Source: Rhodococcus jostii RHA1 | GTDB lineage: Bacteria > Actinomycetota > Actinomycetes > Mycobacteriales > Mycobacteriaceae | DNA: 64,000 nucleotides | Assembly (NCBI RefSeq): GCF_000014565.1 | Contig: NC_008269.1 | Span: 620,001-684,000, forward strand | Reading direction: 5' to 3' | Part shown: positions 26,246 to 35,596 of the stretch, one piece after another | How positions within the stretch are numbered: position 1 is the first letter of the stretch | Layout of the letters: the number at the start of each line of letters is the position of its first letter | Program-made: the position numbers and the translations under genes | The notes under the pieces: generated by a model | What the model was told of the DNA's origin: nothing | What the model saw: the letters and a program-made list of their open reading frames with translations, nothing else | The model's database searches: none

Positions 26246-26497
26246 ATGCGAACCATGACCTACTCGGAGTCTCGCGCGCGGTACGCCGAGGTCCTCAACG
26301 CCGTCGTCGATGACCGGGAAGAAATCGTCATCACGCGGGCGGGTCACGAGCCGGTGGTGATGGTTTCGCTCGACGACTATGAGTCGTTGAAGGAAACGGC
26401 ATACTTGCTCAGGAGTCCGGAGAACGCCCGCCGGCTGTTGGCGTCGATCGATCGGTTGGAGTCCGGCGGGGGAACTGTCCGGGATCTGGCTGAGTGA
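26246..26497 (+). CDS. yefM: YefM-type antitoxin (Phd/YefM family)
   Basis: An 83-residue antitoxin. Its N-terminal DNA-binding region (MTYSESRARYAEVLNAVVDD) and the segment EEIVITRAGHEPVVMVSLDD are typical of the family; the C-terminal tail should wrap the toxin. It binds and neutralises YoeB and represses the operon, probably through the palindrome just upstream. GGAGGT lies 6 nt before ATG 26246. The stop overlaps the toxin start (GTGA). Confidence 0.93.
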   Translation: MRTMTYSESRARYAEVLNAVVDDREEIVITRAGHEPVVMVSLDDYESLKETAYLLRSPENARRLLASIDRLESGGGTVRDLAE

Positions 26498-26754
26498 AAC
26501 TTGTCTGGGACGAGTCTGCGTGGGAGGACTACGTCTGGTGGCAGGCGCAGGATCGGAAGATCGTCAAGCGGATCAACACATTACTCAAGGATGTCGAACG
26601 CAACGGGAACGACGGAATCGGCAAGCCAGAGCCCCTCAAGGACGGTTTTCAGGGCTACTGGTCCCGGCGTATCACCGATGAGCACCGGCTGGTTTATAAG
26701 ATTGTCGATGATCAGATCCGCATTGCTGCCTGCCGTTACCACTTCGGACACTGA
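26494..26754 (+). CDS. yoeB: YoeB-type mRNA interferase toxin
   Basis: An 86-residue RelE/YoeB-fold toxin with the WESAWEDYVWWQAQD-like N terminus (here KLVWDESAWEDYVWW), the GKPEPLKDGFQGYWSRRI segment, and the catalytic C terminus DEHRLVYKIVDD then CRYHFGH. YoeB cleaves mRNA at the ribosomal A site. The GTG start at 26494 overlaps the antitoxin stop, ensuring coupled synthesis. Catalytic Glu, Arg and His positions appear conserved, so the toxin is probably active. Confidence 0.93.
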   Translation: MKLVWDESAWEDYVWWQAQDRKIVKRINTLLKDVERNGNDGIGKPEPLKDGFQGYWSRRITDEHRLVYKIVDDQIRIAACRYHFGH

Positions 26755-27419
26755 TCGCGCTCACCACGGCGCGGCGGCTGGGCTTGTCGACAACGACTGC
26801 GGAATGGTTCTAGTCCAGTGGGCATGACGCTCCGACTGTCCGCGTTTCGGGAGGGCGCGTAGTAGGCAGGATTGGTGGTTGAGGTGTGGCCGACCCGCCG
26901 AGTTGGGGGACGTCTTGGTGGCTGGGCTGGACGCCCTGACCGACCGCGGCCTGCTGGCCCGTCGGACCGATCGGCAGCGTCTGCTGACGATCGGCTTCGA
27001 CGACCTTTGGGGAATCCTGCACCACGCGAATCGCTGCACGGGCCATCACCTCAGCCGGCGAACGGCCTCCCCGCACCGACGCCCTCGCTGCAGCCAGCCG
27101 ATGCGCATGGACGGCGTGTTTCGGCCGGCGAGTGGCAGGGTGCCCTTGACGGCCGTTTCCACGGTTCTGCCGATCACGGTCACCGCGATGACTCGCAGGA
27201 GCAATGTGTCACCGGCCGAGGAGGAACCGGCGACGAGCCGCGCCCTCGAACCCGGCGGCGCTCCACTCGCGGGTCCACTTCGCCCAATCCGGTGCCGAGT
27301 GCGCGCCGGCCAGGATGAGCCCGGCGCCGCCTAGAATTGGGTGATACGAACGCCTTCGCTGGATCGGGCGAGGTGGTCCGCGGCGGGGCTGCTCGTGAGC
27401 CGACCCGTGGGAGGTGGCC
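26755..27419. other. Intergenic region before UPF0182 gene
   Basis: About 660 nt. A plus-strand frame (26879-27334) starts plausibly (VLVAGLDALTDRGLL) but decays into Arg/Pro-rich sequence, and the minus frames are shadows. I see no supported gene, terminator or repeat. Confidence 0.35.
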
Positions 27420-30395
27420 ATGCAACCGTCCGACCGGATGCGGGCGCTGCCGCGGCGGGCCCGGGTCATGATCATGGTGACGGTGGCGCTCATTGCGTTG
27501 CTGGTGATCGGGCCGCGTCTGGTCGTGGGGTATACCGATTGGCTGTGGTTCGGTGAGGTTGGTTACCGTCGCGTGTGGGGGACGGTCCTGGTCACCCGCC
27601 TGATCCTGTTCACGGCGGTGACGCTGCTGGTGGGTGCGGTGATCTTCGCGGCCGTGGTGTGGGCGTACCGGTCCCGCCCACTGTTCGCGGCCTCGGGCGC
27701 GAACACGGCGAAGGACCCGGTCGAGCGGTACCGGGAGGTGGTGTCGCGCCGTCCGCGGTCGTTCACGGTGGGGATCGCATTGCTGCTGGCGCTGCCGTTC
27801 GGGCTGCACGCGCAGGCGAGTTGGGAGACGGTGCAACTGTTCTTGCATGGCGGCGCGTTTGGCACCGTGGACGCGGAGTTCGGGTACGACATCGGCTTCT
27901 ACGTCTTCGATCTGCCGTTCTACCGGCTGATCCTGGCGTGGCTGTTCATCGCGGTGTTCCTGGCGTTGTTGATTGGGCTGGGAACCCACTACCTGTTCGG
28001 CGGCATCCGGCTGGCACCGAGCAAGGACCACGTCATCGAGGTGTCCCGGCCGGCGCGCGTCCAGCTTGCGGTGTTCGCGGGCACGTTCATCGCGCTGAAG
28101 GCGGCGTCCTACTGGCTTGACCGGTACTCCTTGTTGTGGAGCGGCCGGAAGGAGCCGACTTTCACCGGCGCCGGGTACACCGACATCAACGCGGTGCTGC
28201 CGGCCCGGTTGATCATGGTCGCGATCGCGGTGCTGTGCGCGGTGGCGTTCTTCGCCGCGATCGCGGTGCGGGACCTGCGGATCCCGGCGATGGCGACGGC
28301 ACTGCTGGTGCTCTCGGCGATCCTGGTCGGTGGAATCTATCCGGCGCTGATCGAGCAGTTTTCGGTCCGTCCGAATGCCGCCGACCGGGAGAGTCCCTAC
28401 ATCGAACGCAACATCGCCGCGACCCGGCAGGCGTACGGAATCGGCCCGGACCGGGTCGACTACCTCGACTACCCAGGGGTGGGCACCCGGTCGCCCCGGG
28501 ACATTCCCGCCGACGTCACCACGATCGCCAACGCCCGCCTGCTGGACCCGACCGTGCTCTCGCGCACCTTCACCCAGCAGCAACAGCTGAAGAACTTCTA
28601 CGGCTTTCCCGAGCACCTCAACATCGATCGCTACACCATCGACGGACAACTCACCGACTACATCGTCGCGGCCCGCGAGCTCTCCCCGAACAGCCTCAGC
28701 GGCAACCAGACCCAGTGGATCAACCGGCACACCGTTTACACCCACGGCAACGGGTTCATCGCCGCTCCCGCCAATAGGGTCAACGCCGCCGTCCGCGATG
28801 TCGCCGGGCAGAGCGCGAGCAGTGACAGTGGGTATCCGATCTATGCGGTCAGCGATATCGCCTCCCAGGTGGGCGGCGACCAGGTGATCCCGGTCGAGCA
28901 ACCGCGCATCTACTTCGGTGAGGTGATCGCGCAGGCGGACCCGGACTACGCCATCGTCGGCGGCCCGGAGGGTGTGCCGCCGCGCGAGTACGACACCGAC
29001 ACCGCCCAGTACACCTATACGGGCACCGGTGGGGTGCCGGTGGGCAGTTGGGTCAACCGGTTGGCGTTCGCCGCCCGGTACGGCGAGCGAAACATCTTGT
29101 TCTCCGGCGCCATCGGGTCCGAGTCGAAGATCATCTTCAACCGGGACCCGGCCGCCCGGGTTGAACACGTCGCCCCGTGGCTGACCACCGACTCCAACCC
29201 GTATCCGGCGGTGGTCGGCGGCCGGATCGTGTGGATTGTCGACGGCTACACCACCGCCGCGCACTACCCGTACTCGCAGGTCGGTTCACTCGCTGAGCCG
29301 GTCGTGAACGACACCGGCCGAACCCTGGCCCGCGAGGAGGTGTCCTATGTGCGGAATTCGGTGAAGGCTACCGTCGACGCCTACGACGGCACCGTCACCC
29401 TCTACCAGGTCGACGAGAACGACCCGGTCCTGGGGGCGTGGATGAAGGTGTTCCCCGGCACCGTGCAGCCGCCGACGGCGATCCCGACCGAGCTGCGCGC
29501 GCACTTCCGCTACCCCGAGGATTTGTTCCGCCTGCAGCGGGACCTGCTGGCGAAGTACCACGTCGATGATCCGCGGGAGTTCTTCACCACCAACGCGTTC
29601 TGGTCGGTGCCCAGCGATCCGACCGCCGACACCGGTGGGGAGCAGCCGCCGTACTACGTCCTTGTCGGCGACGCCGGCACCGCGGCCCCGTCCTTCCGGC
29701 TCACCAGCGCCATGGTCGGCTTCAACCGCGAATTCCTCTCCGCCTACCTCTCGGCGCACTCCGACCCCGAAAACTACGGCAGGATCGACATTCTGCGGTT
29801 GCCGACGGACACCCAGACCCAGGGCCCGCGGCAGACCCAGAACTCGATGATCTCCGACACCCGCGTCGCCTCCGAGCGCACCCTGCTCGAGCGGTCCAAC
29901 CGGATCTACTACGCCAACCTGCTGACCCTGCCGATCGCCGACGGCGGCATCCTCTATGTCGAACCGGTGTTCACCGAACGTTTGACCAGCACGCCCAACA
30001 GTTCCACGTTCCCGCAGCTGGCCCGGGTCCTGGTCAGCTACCGCGAACCCGGCACCGGCGGGGTGCGGATCGGGTACGCCCCCACCCTCGCCGAGGCCCT
30101 CGACCAGGTCTTCGGCACCGGCACCGGCGCCGTTGCCACCGCACCCGGCGGCGACGCCACCACACCACCACCTACCGGCGGGCAACCGCCGGCGCCGCCC
30201 CCACCGGGCGCCCCGCCCGCCCCGCCGCCGGCGACATCGGACCAGCTGACCGCCGCGGTCCTCGAACTCAACAACGCCCTGGCCAATCTGCGCGAGGCGC
30301 AACACACCGGCGACTTCACCACCTACGGCGCGGCCCTGGACCGCCTGCAACAGGCCATCGACACCTACCTGGCCGCGGGCGGCACCCCGCACTGA
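27420..30395 (+). CDS. UPF0182 family large membrane protein
   Basis: The 991-residue product matches the UPF0182 family (Rv0064/Rv3193c type). Seven or so N-terminal membrane helices (starting VMIMVTVALIALLVIGPRLV) are followed by a large extracytoplasmic domain with conserved segments such as SPYIERNIAATRQAYGI and FYGFPEHLNIDRYTIDG. The end is a Pro-rich linker near residue 915 and a short C-terminal helix. The molecular function is unknown. ATG 27420 is preceded by GGGAGG at ideal spacing; GTG 27414 is an alternative. It is monocistronic here. Confidence 0.92.
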   Translation: MQPSDRMRALPRRARVMIMVTVALIALLVIGPRLVVGYTDWLWFGEVGYRRVWGTVLVTRLILFTAVTLLVGAVIFAAVVWAYRSRPLFAASGANTAKDPVERYREVVSRRPRSFTVGIALLLALPFGLHAQASWETVQLFLHGGAFGTVDAEFGYDIGFYVFDLPFYRLILAWLFIAVFLALLIGLGTHYLFGGIRLAPSKDHVIEVSRPARVQLAVFAGTFIALKAASYWLDRYSLLWSGRKEPTFTGAGYTDINAVLPARLIMVAIAVLCAVAFFAAIAVRDLRIPAMATALLVLSAILVGGIYPALIEQFSVRPNAADRESPYIERNIAATRQAYGIGPDRVDYLDYPGVGTRSPRDIPADVTTIANARLLDPTVLSRTFTQQQQLKNFYGFPEHLNIDRYTIDGQLTDYIVAARELSPNSLSGNQTQWINRHTVYTHGNGFIAAPANRVNAAVRDVAGQSASSDSGYPIYAVSDIASQVGGDQVIPVEQPRIYFGEVIAQADPDYAIVGGPEGVPPREYDTDTAQYTYTGTGGVPVGSWVNRLAFAARYGERNILFSGAIGSESKIIFNRDPAARVEHVAPWLTTDSNPYPAVVGGRIVWIVDGYTTAAHYPYSQVGSLAEPVVNDTGRTLAREEVSYVRNSVKATVDAYDGTVTLYQVDENDPVLGAWMKVFPGTVQPPTAIPTELRAHFRYPEDLFRLQRDLLAKYHVDDPREFFTTNAFWSVPSDPTADTGGEQPPYYVLVGDAGTAAPSFRLTSAMVGFNREFLSAYLSAHSDPENYGRIDILRLPTDTQTQGPRQTQNSMISDTRVASERTLLERSNRIYYANLLTLPIADGGILYVEPVFTERLTSTPNSSTFPQLARVLVSYREPGTGGVRIGYAPTLAEALDQVFGTGTGAVATAPGGDATTPPPTGGQPPAPPPPGAPPAPPPATSDQLTAAVLELNNALANLREAQHTGDFTTYGAALDRLQQAIDTYLAAGGTPH

Positions 30396-30878
30396 CCCAT
30401 CCCCTCCACGCGATCCGCGCAATGACGTTGTCCCGTATGGAAAATTGCGGATTCGGGCTGTAGACCGGCCAGGACCACCCGCCAGCCGCGCACGCGTTCA
30501 CCATCGCCGTCTCTCCCCTCGAACTGATCAAGATCGACGGCGGCGAACTCTCTGCCGATCCTCGGTCTGGTTTCGCTCCCGCTCGTCGGGTAGCGACCCA
30601 TCCTTGTGTCGTTACTCGGCGGCCCGCCGCCTACGCCCGCGTGTCCCGTATCCGCCAGAAGGACGTCCCGGTGTGACCAGCACCGTCCAAGACCACGAGT
30701 AGTGGGCGCATGCGCGGAGCCCCGATTTCACTTCCGGTACGAGGGTCAGTCCCGAACCGCGGGCCACGCTCGATGCGAACTGCCTCGTCAGGAGCGATTC
30801 TCCTGGTCAGTCGGATAAGGTATGGAGCGGGCTGAGCGGATCGGTACAGGCTGGGTGCTCGCGAATGGCGGCACAGCG

Positions 30879-30895
30879 TGATGCACGGTGCATCA
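30879..30895. repeat. TGATGCAC palindrome, copy 1
   Basis: TGATGCAC-G-GTGCATCA is a perfect inverted repeat with 8-bp arms, repeated exactly at 32518-32534. About 30 nt on its right also resemble the second copy. It looks like a repressor operator, but no matching regulator or promoter was identified. Confidence 0.5.
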
Positions 30896-30984
30896 GCGAG
30901 AGCGTTCATGCGGACGATCGTGTTGTACCTCCGCTGTCTGGGTGTCGTCGTCCTGGCAGCGTTCTAGGGGTGACGTGCGCTCGA

Positions 30985-31031
30985 GATGCGTGACTTGATT
31001 TCCGGGGTGGTGGTGCAGACCATGCTGAAGG
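30985..31031. repeat. 47-nt direct repeat, copy 1 (acyl-CoA dehydrogenase 3' end)
   Basis: Identical over 47 nt to 32847-32893, which is the 3' end of the acyl-CoA dehydrogenase gene. This copy is detached from any dehydrogenase body and is therefore a remnant of a paralogue or a duplication scar. The two copies flank the intact alpha/beta hydrolase gene. Confidence 0.8.
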
Positions 31032-31136
31032 CGGTCGACTGCCGCTACACCCTCGACCTCGTCCGCGCGCTGCGGCGTCCACAACGCCCATGTTGCTGAT
31101 CTGGCCCGGAGCGGTTGGCCTCGGAGGTCCCCGGAT

Positions 31137-31232
31137 ACCACGCTGATCCGTATCCCGGATGCGGGGCACGTCCCCATGGAGAACGCGCCCGGCCTGATCG
31201 CCCGAACGCTCATTGACTTCTTCACGGCGTGG
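31137..31232 (+). pseudogene. Alpha/beta hydrolase C-terminal fragment
   Basis: A frame of about 32 residues contains IPDAGHVPMENAPGLIARTL followed by IDFFTAW. This is the end of an alpha/beta hydrolase, including the catalytic-histidine region. There is no N-terminal part upstream. It is not the tail of the intact hydrolase at 31533, which lies downstream and has a different end. Confidence 0.5.
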
Positions 31233-31532
31233 AGGTCGTCCCGTCCCGTCTCGGTCATCCGCATCGGTGCAAGAAGCGCGGCTGGCGCCAAGGTCCCGAC
31301 GACAGTGAGGTGCCGTTGGACTTCAAGGCCGATCCCAGACCTGACGACTACCAGGAGATCTTGACACTCGCGAGTTCTGTTTCGCCCGCGCGATACCTCG
31401 TCCTGTTCGCGTCCCGTCATCGGCGCATTAGCCCTACGCGGGTTCTGCGTACGTGGCAGCCTATCTGCGTAGCGGGTGAACGCTGCATTATTCGCGGTGA
31501 GGCATCGTCGTGCGAACAGGGAGCGAGTAGCC

Positions 31533-32420
31533 ATGAACTCACCTTCATTGCCGGTGCTCGCTGGGGTGGAGCACCGGTTCGTCGACGTAGGCGGCGGTGT
31601 GACGATTCACGTCGCCGATGCCGGGCCGGCCGACGGGTCGCCGGTCATGCTTGTTCACGGTTTCCCGCAGAATTGGTGGGCGTGGCACGAGTTGATCGGA
31701 CCGCTCGCGGCCGATGGCTACCGCGTGCTGTGCCCGGATCTGCGCGGGGCTGGGTGGAGCTCAGCGCCCGATGGACGCTACTACAAGACCGATATGGCCG
31801 ATGATCTCGCGGTTGTGCTCGACCGGCTCGGCGTCGCCCCGGTGCGGGTCGTGGCGCACGATTGGGGTGGTCCGATCGCGGCGCATCTGATGCTGCGACA
31901 TCCGAAGAAGGTGTCCGGCTTCTTCGGCCTGAACACGGTAGGACCGTGGCTGACGTTCGATCTGACGGCAGTTCGACATTTGTGGCGGTTCTGGTATCAG
32001 ATCCCGATTTCTCTTCCGGTGATCGGGCCGCGTCTTCTCAGCGACCCGAAGGGTCGCTTTATCAGGATGACGGGCCGTTGGGTCGGCGCCGGGTTCTACC
32101 TCGACGACGATGACTTCAGGCTCTATGTGCGTTGCATGCGCTTGCCCGGTCATTCGGTGGCCGGCTCGCGCTGGTATCGCACATTCCTGACGCGAGAATT
32201 GATCCGTGCCGGTGAATTCGCGAATACCTCCGTTGATGTTCCGATGCGGTTCCTGCACGGAGTGGGGGACCCGGTGATCACTCCGACGCTGCTGCGCGGG
32301 TATGCCGAGCACGCAGGTGGTTTTCGGCTCGAGACGGTCGACGGCGTCGGTCACTGGGTTGTCGATCAACGACCCGAGTTGGTGCTCGAGCGACTTCGAG
32401 CGTTCCTGCATGACACCTGA
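31533..32420 (+). CDS. Alpha/beta hydrolase, epoxide hydrolase-like
   Basis: A 295-residue hydrolase. The oxyanion motif is HGFPQNWWAW (HGxP type), the nucleophile elbow is VVAHDWGG with Asp as in epoxide hydrolases and haloalkane dehalogenases, and the terminal histidine lies in GVGHWV. The HGFP motif favours an epoxide hydrolase over a dehalogenase. ATG 31533 follows AGGGAG; an upstream in-frame start adds 19 atypical residues. It lies between two copies of a 47-nt repeat. Substrate unknown. Confidence 0.85.
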   Translation: MNSPSLPVLAGVEHRFVDVGGGVTIHVADAGPADGSPVMLVHGFPQNWWAWHELIGPLAADGYRVLCPDLRGAGWSSAPDGRYYKTDMADDLAVVLDRLGVAPVRVVAHDWGGPIAAHLMLRHPKKVSGFFGLNTVGPWLTFDLTAVRHLWRFWYQIPISLPVIGPRLLSDPKGRFIRMTGRWVGAGFYLDDDDFRLYVRCMRLPGHSVAGSRWYRTFLTRELIRAGEFANTSVDVPMRFLHGVGDPVITPTLLRGYAEHAGGFRLETVDGVGHWVVDQRPELVLERLRAFLHDT

Positions 32421-32822
32421 GGTGTATCGCTGGTTCGCTCGTGTTGGGCATTGACCGTGCGAGACACTGCAGAGGGCTCGCCATCCGGACTGGACGCACC
32501 CGCTATCCGGGTGCTGGTGATGCACGGTGCATCACGCTGGGCGTGTTGCAGACAATCGTTGTGAGGGCTCGGGTGCCCGCGTGGTGGACTCCCGCCTGTG
32601 GGTGGGGTGGACGTCCTGTTGCGATAGATCGAAGATCGTGTCGCTTCGGCCGGGGTTGGCACAGGCCTGGCGGATCTGTGCGAGTGCGGATTCCTGCTGT
32701 TCGTGGACGGCGTGCCGGGAGCGGGACGCCGGTGATGGGACCGAGGATGTGTGAGCAGCTTGCCGCTACTGTCGTGAACGTCTGACTCGGTTCGGGTGTC
32801 ATCGCGCCTCGGTCTCGCAGGT
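32421..32822. other. Intergenic region with palindrome and Rep-like remnant
   Basis: About 400 nt. On the minus strand near 32625-32710 a frame reads HEQQESALAQIRQACANPGR, resembling the C-terminal segment EQREAALAQIRRTL of the replication-like protein at 34088. It therefore looks like a fragment of a related gene. The second TGATGCAC palindrome is at 32518-32534. Confidence 0.45.
32518..32534. repeat. TGATGCAC palindrome, copy 2
   Basis: Exact second copy of the 17-nt palindrome at 30879-30895. Both copies stand to the left of a copy of the 47-nt acyl-CoA dehydrogenase repeat, which suggests a duplicated segment. Confidence 0.5.
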
Positions 32823-33830
32823 TCACTGGGGGTGACGGGTGGTCAGGATGCGTGACTTGATTTCCGGGGTGGTGGTGCAGACCATGCTGAAGGTGGCTTC
32901 CCGGGCCATTCTCTCGGTGGGTTCGCCGTGTTGGACGGATCGGCTTCCTGCGGCGGTGGCGACGTAGTTGGCGGCGGTGACGGCGAATTGGCTGGCGCGG
33001 GCGCGGGCGTCGTAGATGTCTCCGTCGCCGGTGGCCGTGTTGTTGAGGGCCTCGCGGATTGTGGCGTGGGTTTCCCACAGTTGTGGGCAGGGGTGTCCGA
33101 TGCGGTCGGCTTCGGTCAGGCAGGCTCGTGCCACGCCGAGGGCGAGGGAGCCGTTGATCCGGAGAATCGCCCGGTCCGCGATGCTGAGTCCGCCGCGAGG
33201 AGTCTTTCGGACGTGGATGACTGCGGTGTGGGGGATGTGGTGTCCGTTGAAGGTCAGTTCGACGGTGTGGGATGCGTTGGCCGCGGACAGCGGGATTCGG
33301 TTCGCGTGGACGTTTGGGCCGTCGGTCGCGTCCATGAGGAAGGTGACTGTTTTCTGTGCTCGGGTGTCGTATGCGGTGACACCGATGACGTCGACAAGAC
33401 CCCATCCGGTGACGAACGGTGCCTGCCCGGTAATGGTGTATCCATCGTCTGTTTCGGTCGCGACGATAAAGGGGTTCTCCGGGTTCGCGTAGCCGCTGCC
33501 GGACACCCCGGATGTGACGGCGCCGCTCTGCAGGCCGGCGAGAAATTGTGCCTTGAGGGTGTCGTTTCTCGACATCACCATCCGGAGCAGGGTGCCGTGG
33601 TGCTGGGCCCAGACGAATGCGGTCGCCAGGCATCCGCTGACGAGGATTTCGCCGACGTCGGCGAGGGTGTTGACGGGGTCTGTGGTGGCGAAGGTGAGGC
33701 CGTAGAAGCCCCGGCCGCGTAGTGCGGCGAAGTGCGATCGCGGGATCTTCCCCGACCTGTCGACCTCCGCCGCAGCGGGCCGCAGCACCTCGTCGGTGAG
33801 GTCCTGCGCTTGCTGCACCCAGTCAGTCAT
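32823..33830 (-). CDS. Acyl-CoA dehydrogenase-like flavoprotein
   Basis: A 335-residue acyl-CoA dehydrogenase family protein, shorter than the usual 380-400. Recognisable parts are the N-terminal helical domain (VDRSGKIPRSHFAALRGRGF), the middle beta domain with flavin-contacting GVSGSGYANPENPF and ITGQAPFVTGWGL, and the C-terminal helical region ending in TTTPEIKSRILTTRHPQ. The catalytic Glu position could not be assigned with confidence. ATG 33830 fits the family start; the ribosome site is weak and longer frames are implausible. The 3' end is the 47-nt sequence repeated at 30985. Substrate unknown. Confidence 0.82.
   Translation of the reverse strand: MTDWVQQAQDLTDEVLRPAAAEVDRSGKIPRSHFAALRGRGFYGLTFATTDPVNTLADVGEILVSGCLATAFVWAQHHGTLLRMVMSRNDTLKAQFLAGLQSGAVTSGVSGSGYANPENPFIVATETDDGYTITGQAPFVTGWGLVDVIGVTAYDTRAQKTVTFLMDATDGPNVHANRIPLSAANASHTVELTFNGHHIPHTAVIHVRKTPRGGLSIADRAILRINGSLALGVARACLTEADRIGHPCPQLWETHATIREALNNTATGDGDIYDARARASQFAVTAANYVATAAGSRSVQHGEPTERMAREATFSMVCTTTPEIKSRILTTRHPQ
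32847..32893. repeat. 47-nt direct repeat, copy 2
   Basis: Part of the acyl-CoA dehydrogenase coding sequence (its C-terminal codons); identical to 30985-31031. Confidence 0.8.
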
Positions 33831-34087
33831 GGCTGACACCGTATCCACATTGAGCCGGACCCCGCCGACGCACTCCAACGGTGGGCGGACGCCGTGAGAC
33901 TCGCCCAGCTTCCGAGAACTCGCACCACTGCGGCAGCGATCCACTGCCGCAACGCTGATCGAGATAGTCCAAAGATCGCCTCCGGTGTTGTTCCACAGCA
34001 GTAGCACTCGGCCGGTCACCCGAGGTGCGGCGGCTCGATGGCAGTGGAGGACTACCCGCGAAACTGGCGAACGTCCTTCTGGACGGC

Positions 34088-35455
34088 TCATCGGAGATCA
34101 AGTCGGCGATGTGTGGTGTGACGCAGGGTCCGGCGGATCTGTGCGAGGGCGGCTTCCCGCTGCTCCGGGGTTGCTTGCATGGCGTTGCGATGGTGGATGG
34201 CGGTGCGGCGGGCGTGCTGTTCGCGGCGGCGCCGGGCGTCGGCTGCGGTGCGGTGCTGGCTGGGGGAGGGGCCGGTCCAGTCGATGTGGGTCAGTCGCCA
34301 GCGGAGGAGGGCGGCCGGTGAGCTGATCCGGTCTGCGGTGGGCCAGGTCCACCCGCGTTGGGTGGTGTCGCGGTCGAGGGTCTGTGCGATGTCGTGGCCG
34401 GTCCAGCGGGTGGTGTCGATGCCGGCGGCCGTGATGGTGTCGCAGATGGTGCCGATATGGCCGTGGGTGATATCGGGGGAGCGGGCGATGAGGGTGGCGG
34501 CGGCTCGTTGGAGGTGGAGTGGTCGGGGTTGTGGGGTGGGTGTGGTGGGCCGCGCGTGTGCGCGTTGGTGAGTGCTTCGTAACGAAAGATTATGTGAAGG
34601 AACGTAAGTACCGGGGGATAGGGTGTCAGCGCCGGTGGCCTGGGGATGAGTGGTGCTGGCCGCGGTGGTCGGTTGTTGGGGCCGGGTGCGGTGGCGTGCG
34701 AGACGTCTGGCGGCGCGGGCGCGGCGCGGACGCGATGGTCGTTGTGGGGGTGGGGGTGTGGCGTCGACGATGTGTTTCGGTGAGCTGAGTGCCCACACGG
34801 AGGCGGCGTGGTGTTGTTGGCCGCCGTGGTGGAGTTCGGCGGCCAGGTATTCATGGGTGCGAAGGGTGCGGCCGCGTTCGAGTTCGACACCCATCTGGAG
34901 GGTTTTGAGGACGCGGCGGGCCCGGTTGATCACGGAGAGTGAGACACCGGCGTGGTGTGCGATGAGTTGCCGGGACGCGGTGACACCGCGGCCGGTGGTG
35001 GAATCCGCGAATCGGGCGTGGGCTGTGGCGACGGCCATTAGGCGTTCGATACTGATGCGGTGGGCGGTGAGTGCGGCTTGGCCAGTGGCGGTGTGGGTGA
35101 TGTGGTGGCGGAGTTGGCGTAGCCATTCGGTGCGGCCGGACCAGACGGGGATGGTGGCTTCGCGTCCGGGTGTGATCGGGAGGGTGAAGGATCGGCCGCG
35201 TTGCCCGGTGTCGCGGTTGTATTCGTGCAGTTTGTTGATGGCTTGGGTGGCTGCGTGGACGGAGGCTTCCCAGGTCTCGACTTCTGCCGACTGCGGAATG
35301 TGCGTACCGCCGTGCGTCGATGACGTGGTGTTGGTGGACGAAACGATTGGTGTTGAAGCTGATTCAGCGCATGCGTTAGCATCAGACGTACCTGGCACAG
35401 GTATGTCCCTTCGGGGAATGCAGAACGAGTGTCGGAAGCGGGTAACTTCCGGCAC
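34088..35455 (-). CDS. Putative replication/helix-turn-helix protein of the mobile element
   Basis: A 455-residue, Arg/His/Thr-rich protein with a helix-turn-helix near residues 160-190 (ASRQLIAHHAGVSLSVINRA). Low-complexity linkers lead to a second helical domain ending in EQREAALAQIRRTLRH. Proteins of this shape occur as replication initiators or element-encoded DNA-binding proteins on actinobacterial plasmids and integrative elements. The GTG start at 35455 is tentative because the ribosome site is poor; the region before residue 50 is low complexity. A strong hairpin (35503-35530) lies just upstream. I am confident it is DNA-binding, less so that it is the initiator. Confidence 0.55.
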   Translation of the reverse strand: MPEVTRFRHSFCIPRRDIPVPGTSDANACAESASTPIVSSTNTTSSTHGGTHIPQSAEVETWEASVHAATQAINKLHEYNRDTGQRGRSFTLPITPGREATIPVWSGRTEWLRQLRHHITHTATGQAALTAHRISIERLMAVATAHARFADSTTGRGVTASRQLIAHHAGVSLSVINRARRVLKTLQMGVELERGRTLRTHEYLAAELHHGGQQHHAASVWALSSPKHIVDATPPPPQRPSRPRRARAARRLARHRTRPQQPTTAASTTHPQATGADTLSPGTYVPSHNLSLRSTHQRAHARPTTPTPQPRPLHLQRAAATLIARSPDITHGHIGTICDTITAAGIDTTRWTGHDIAQTLDRDTTQRGWTWPTADRISSPAALLRWRLTHIDWTGPSPSQHRTAADARRRREQHARRTAIHHRNAMQATPEQREAALAQIRRTLRHTTHRRLDLR

Positions 35456-35502
35456 TCACCCTCAGAGAATGTGACGGCGCGGCAAGGCCTTCACCCTCTT
35501 GG

Positions 35503-35530
35503 TTGAGGAGGACCGGCAAGTCCTCCTCAA
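35503..35530. repeat. Perfect 11-bp hairpin upstream of the replication-like gene
   Basis: TTGAGGAGGAC-CGGCAA-GTCCTCCTCAA: perfect 11-bp arms and a 6-nt loop, starting 48 nt before the GTG of the replication-like gene. Its left arm contains an anti-ribosome-binding-site-like sequence (AGGAGG). It could act in leader attenuation, as an antisense RNA target or as a protein site. Confidence 0.6.
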
Positions 35531-35567
35531 CAACATGCCGGCGGAGCGGTTCGTGAATCTGAAACCA

Positions 35568-35596
35568 CCCCCACCAAGGGGGTTTTCGTGTTTTCT
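35568..35596 (+). terminator. Intrinsic terminator
   Basis: CCCCC-ACCAA-GGGGG followed by TTTTCGTGTTTT. The GC stem with a T-rich tail fits a factor-independent terminator on the plus strand. No supported plus-strand gene precedes it closely, so it may belong to a small RNA transcribed through the adjacent hairpin. Confidence 0.6.

Larger units (their letters stand above)
30396..31532. other. Region of gene remnants
   Basis: About 1.1 kb with no intact gene. It contains a TGATGCAC palindrome (30879-30895), a 47-nt copy of an acyl-CoA dehydrogenase 3' end (30985-31031) and an alpha/beta-hydrolase C-terminal fragment (31137-31232). The rest shows no recognisable signal. Confidence 0.55.

Noticed and set aside
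26879..27334. Possible plus-strand gene between yoeB and UPF0182
   Set aside because: The first 50 residues look protein-like, but the rest is Arg/Pro-rich. There is no ribosome site, and no known domain could be named.
27180..29264. 694-codon minus-strand ORF opposite the UPF0182 gene
   Set aside because: Low-complexity Arg/His/Gln sequence mirroring a strongly conserved coding gene; no start signal.
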